Positions 62,204 to 64,000 of a stretch of 64,000 nt of DNA are shown here, one piece after another. The stretch is from Chamaecyparis obtusa. Taxonomy: Eukaryota > Streptophyta > Pinopsida > Cupressales > Cupressaceae. Positions within the stretch are counted from its first letter, which is position 1, and each line of letters starts with the position of its first letter. The position numbers and the translations under genes were made by a program. The DNA is taken from positions 213,501 through 277,500 of the forward strand of contig BSBK01006390.1 of NCBI GenBank assembly GCA_027943335.1. The letters run 5' to 3'. The notes beneath the pieces were generated by a model. That model made no database searches and had not been told where the DNA came from. It worked only from the letters and a program-made list of their open reading frames with translations.

Positions 62204-64000
62204 TGTTACCCAGAATTTCCTATCATTCAATTTTGGCCACATCCTATTTTCCCAAAAGTTGTTCAAAGTGTCGAAAACCCTCTATGTTTTCTACCTTTTG
62301 GTCTGAAAGCTCAGGATGTTTTCGATCTTCACCTTGAAAACCCTCTGTGTTTTCGACCTTCACTCTGAATACCCAGGATGTTTTCAATCTTTCATGTTTT
62401 GCACTTCTTCGTCTGGCGTCGACATTTTTCTAAGTGCGCAACTCCGATAGGTGGGGCCCAGTTGGTTTTTGGTAATCTATTTTGCGGGTTGTCGCATGAT
62501 CGCATAAGTCTTTTTCCCCTTATGCGACCATGCGACTAACCATCGACAGTCCTATTGAAGAATGCTAGTGGTTTGTTGCATGATCACATAGTCCCTTTTT
62601 ATGCTATGCGAACATGCGACTAGCCATTAACCACACCGATAAGGCCTATAGTTTGGTGATGTGTTCATGTTTCATTGGCCAGCTCGTGATGAACATTTGC
62701 AGGTGGGTCCAAATTTCTTAAGTGGGGTGCCAGTACGGTGAAAACCTATGGTGGTCATATGATCTCATGGGATCTTTCGAGCCCATGAGATCATGTGACA
62801 ACCATCTAATGAGATCTCAATGAGCCCAAGGTGTCTTGCGTGATAGGATGGCAGATTCAATGAGGTTTGTCGCATGATCACATGTGACTTTCTAACCACA
62901 TGCGATCATGCGACCAGCCTTATTTTGAAGCGATGCACCTTTTTTGGTGGGTTTTTCCTCTTTTGTCTTCTGCAAAGATGTTTGCAAGTGCGGGTAGCTA
63001 GAAATTGATGATTTTAGAGGTGGTTGCAGTTGGGAGAATTTGTAGAATATTTAGACTGTCATTTTTGGGTCCTTTCGAGGATTTGAGATCAGATTTGAGC
63101 ATTCATGGCTTAGTGGGCTTGCAGAGAGGTAGTTTGATCAAGGTTGTTAATCTATAGGTAGATTCAGTATAGAGATGGGCCTACAAGGGGAGATATGTCT
63201 AATCTGTTGAGATATTTACAGAGCACATTTATGATTAGACTTGACTGGTTTAGGGTTGGACTATTTTATGCATATTTTTGTAACCCTAGTTAGTTTTGAC
63301 TCTTGCCTGTGTGTAGTTGAGTGATGTATATATTCTTTTTTGGAGCTTTTGATCTCAGAATCCAGCAATTGTAAAAAGAAAAGCTTCTTTCTCAAAGACC
63401 AATTTGCGGCATGTTTTCTACCCCTTTGGCTTTCTACAATTGTAATTTTTATTGATAATTCAGATACTGAAGATATTTGAGGCATTCTTTCTGTCCTTAT
63501 GCTTTCTTGTGTGGATTATATCTTATTGAATTCAGAATATGTATGTTCAGTACCTTTTAGGTTTTCTTGATTCCTCTTTCTTTCTGCAATTCATGTGTAT
63601 GCTTATGAATGATCTGATTCGAATGCTTTTGTGGGTATACTTCCACCCCTGGCAATCTGTCTCATTCCTATACCCAATTGTAGAGATGAATGTTTATCTG
63701 CAGGTTATAGTCTGTGTCTGACACTTTAGGAGTACTATTGTCTTGAGAAATTCCTTTACCCTCCATAGTATTCCTTTACTACAAACCCCTCTATAAAATA
63801 TTTATGCAGGCCTATTCACTAAGTTGTAATCTCTGAGACCTAGGATTGTGTACTGGTTTCATCCTCCATACTGCAATTCATACCCTAGTTTCAGTGCATC
63901 ACCTAGTAGGTTATTTTCTTTCAAGTTATTTCCCTTTCCAATCATTCCTTCTATCCCTTTCCCCTCAAAGATTTACTTTCCTATTAAGAGAAAACTAAGG
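62204..64000 (+). repeat. G5 LTR (partial), inserted in the G4 3' LTR
   Basis: Starts TGTTACCCAGAATTTCC exactly where the G4 match ends. From 63261 it parallels the G3 LTR read on the opposite strand ('aaccctagttag', 'ttttttggagc', 'gtatcacctagtaggt', 'ctatccctttcc'), so it is a diverged relative in plus orientation. From the G3 layout I would expect the LTR end about 160 bp past the window. No gene seen. Confidence 0.78.
62488..62914. repeat. Four hairpin modules in the G5 LTR
   Basis: Inverted repeats at 62488-62539, 62573-62631, 62751-62804 and 62868-62914. The last pairs GTCGCATGATCACATGTG with CACATGCGATCATGCGAC (17 of 18). The third pairs CATATGATCTCATGGG with CCCATGAGATCATGTG. Stem bases differ between modules in a compensating way. 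Confidence 0.78.

Larger units (their letters stand above)
55940..64000 (+). mobile_element. G4: Tat-like non-autonomous LTR element, right end beyond window
   Basis: Left LTR 55940-58367. The second LTR starts at 60536 with the same TGTTATCACTCAGAAAAATT and matches to 62203, where G5 interrupts it. The 2.2-kb interior has a PBS-like site and one acidic ORF, with no pol. The LTR is related in layout to those of G3 and G5 (hairpin modules, 'gtggg(t/a)cc' stretches). Inserted in L2 ORF1. Confidence 0.82.

Overview
The window looks like plant nuclear heterochromatin made of nested, decayed transposable elements. I find no intact single-copy host gene, tRNA, rRNA or CRISPR array. The base composition is AT-rich. 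The elements are Ty1/copia, Ty3/gypsy chromovirus, Tat-like Ty3/gypsy and large TIR DNA transposons. They are old and stacked several layers deep, and plant-type tRNA-iMet primer sites are present. This suits a large-genome seed plant, and a gymnosperm is my best guess; that last step is inference.

Left nest (about 1.9-36 kb). A Ty3/gypsy chromovirus on the minus strand (G1; gag, protease, integrase with chromodomain) is the outer layer. Its left LTR (1884-2326 and 17920-18424) was split by a copia element (C1, 2327-17919) with target duplication CACCAC. C1's pol gene was then split by a non-autonomous LTR element (L1, 6392-14283). L1 carries a five-zinc-knuckle gag-like ORF and a long unknown ORF. 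G1's gag was separately split by a 12-kb Tat-like gypsy element (G3, 20823-32802), whose polyprotein has an extra RNase H between protease and reverse transcriptase. A second and a third G1-type LTR follow at 33747 and 34706, and a roughly 200-bp direct repeat brackets the whole nest (1683-1883 and 36149-36346).

Right nest (37.5-64 kb). A second copy of the L family (L2) starts at 37537. Its left LTR was split by an 11.5-kb DNA transposon, D1 (38433-49903; TIR GGGTAAAAGTA, duplication AACA). D1 carries a multi-exon transposase on the minus strand and a proline/threonine/glutamine-rich companion gene on the plus strand. D1 was itself entered by a 1.4-kb TIR element, D2 (44885-46329), holding 14 copies of a 12-bp motif. 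L2 ORF1 is cut at 55940 by a plus-strand Tat-like element, G4, with an unknown acidic ORF. G4's right LTR is interrupted at 62204 by another LTR (G5) that runs off the window.

Almost all coding frames are broken. In several of them nearly every in-frame stop is TAG where homologues or repeat neighbours suggest CAG, the pattern expected from C-to-T decay at methylated CHG sites. The candidates most worth following are D1 and its transposase family, the hairpin modules shared by the G3/G4/G5 LTRs, the displaced RNase H in G3, and the L family, which shares LTR tips, PBS and PPT with C1.
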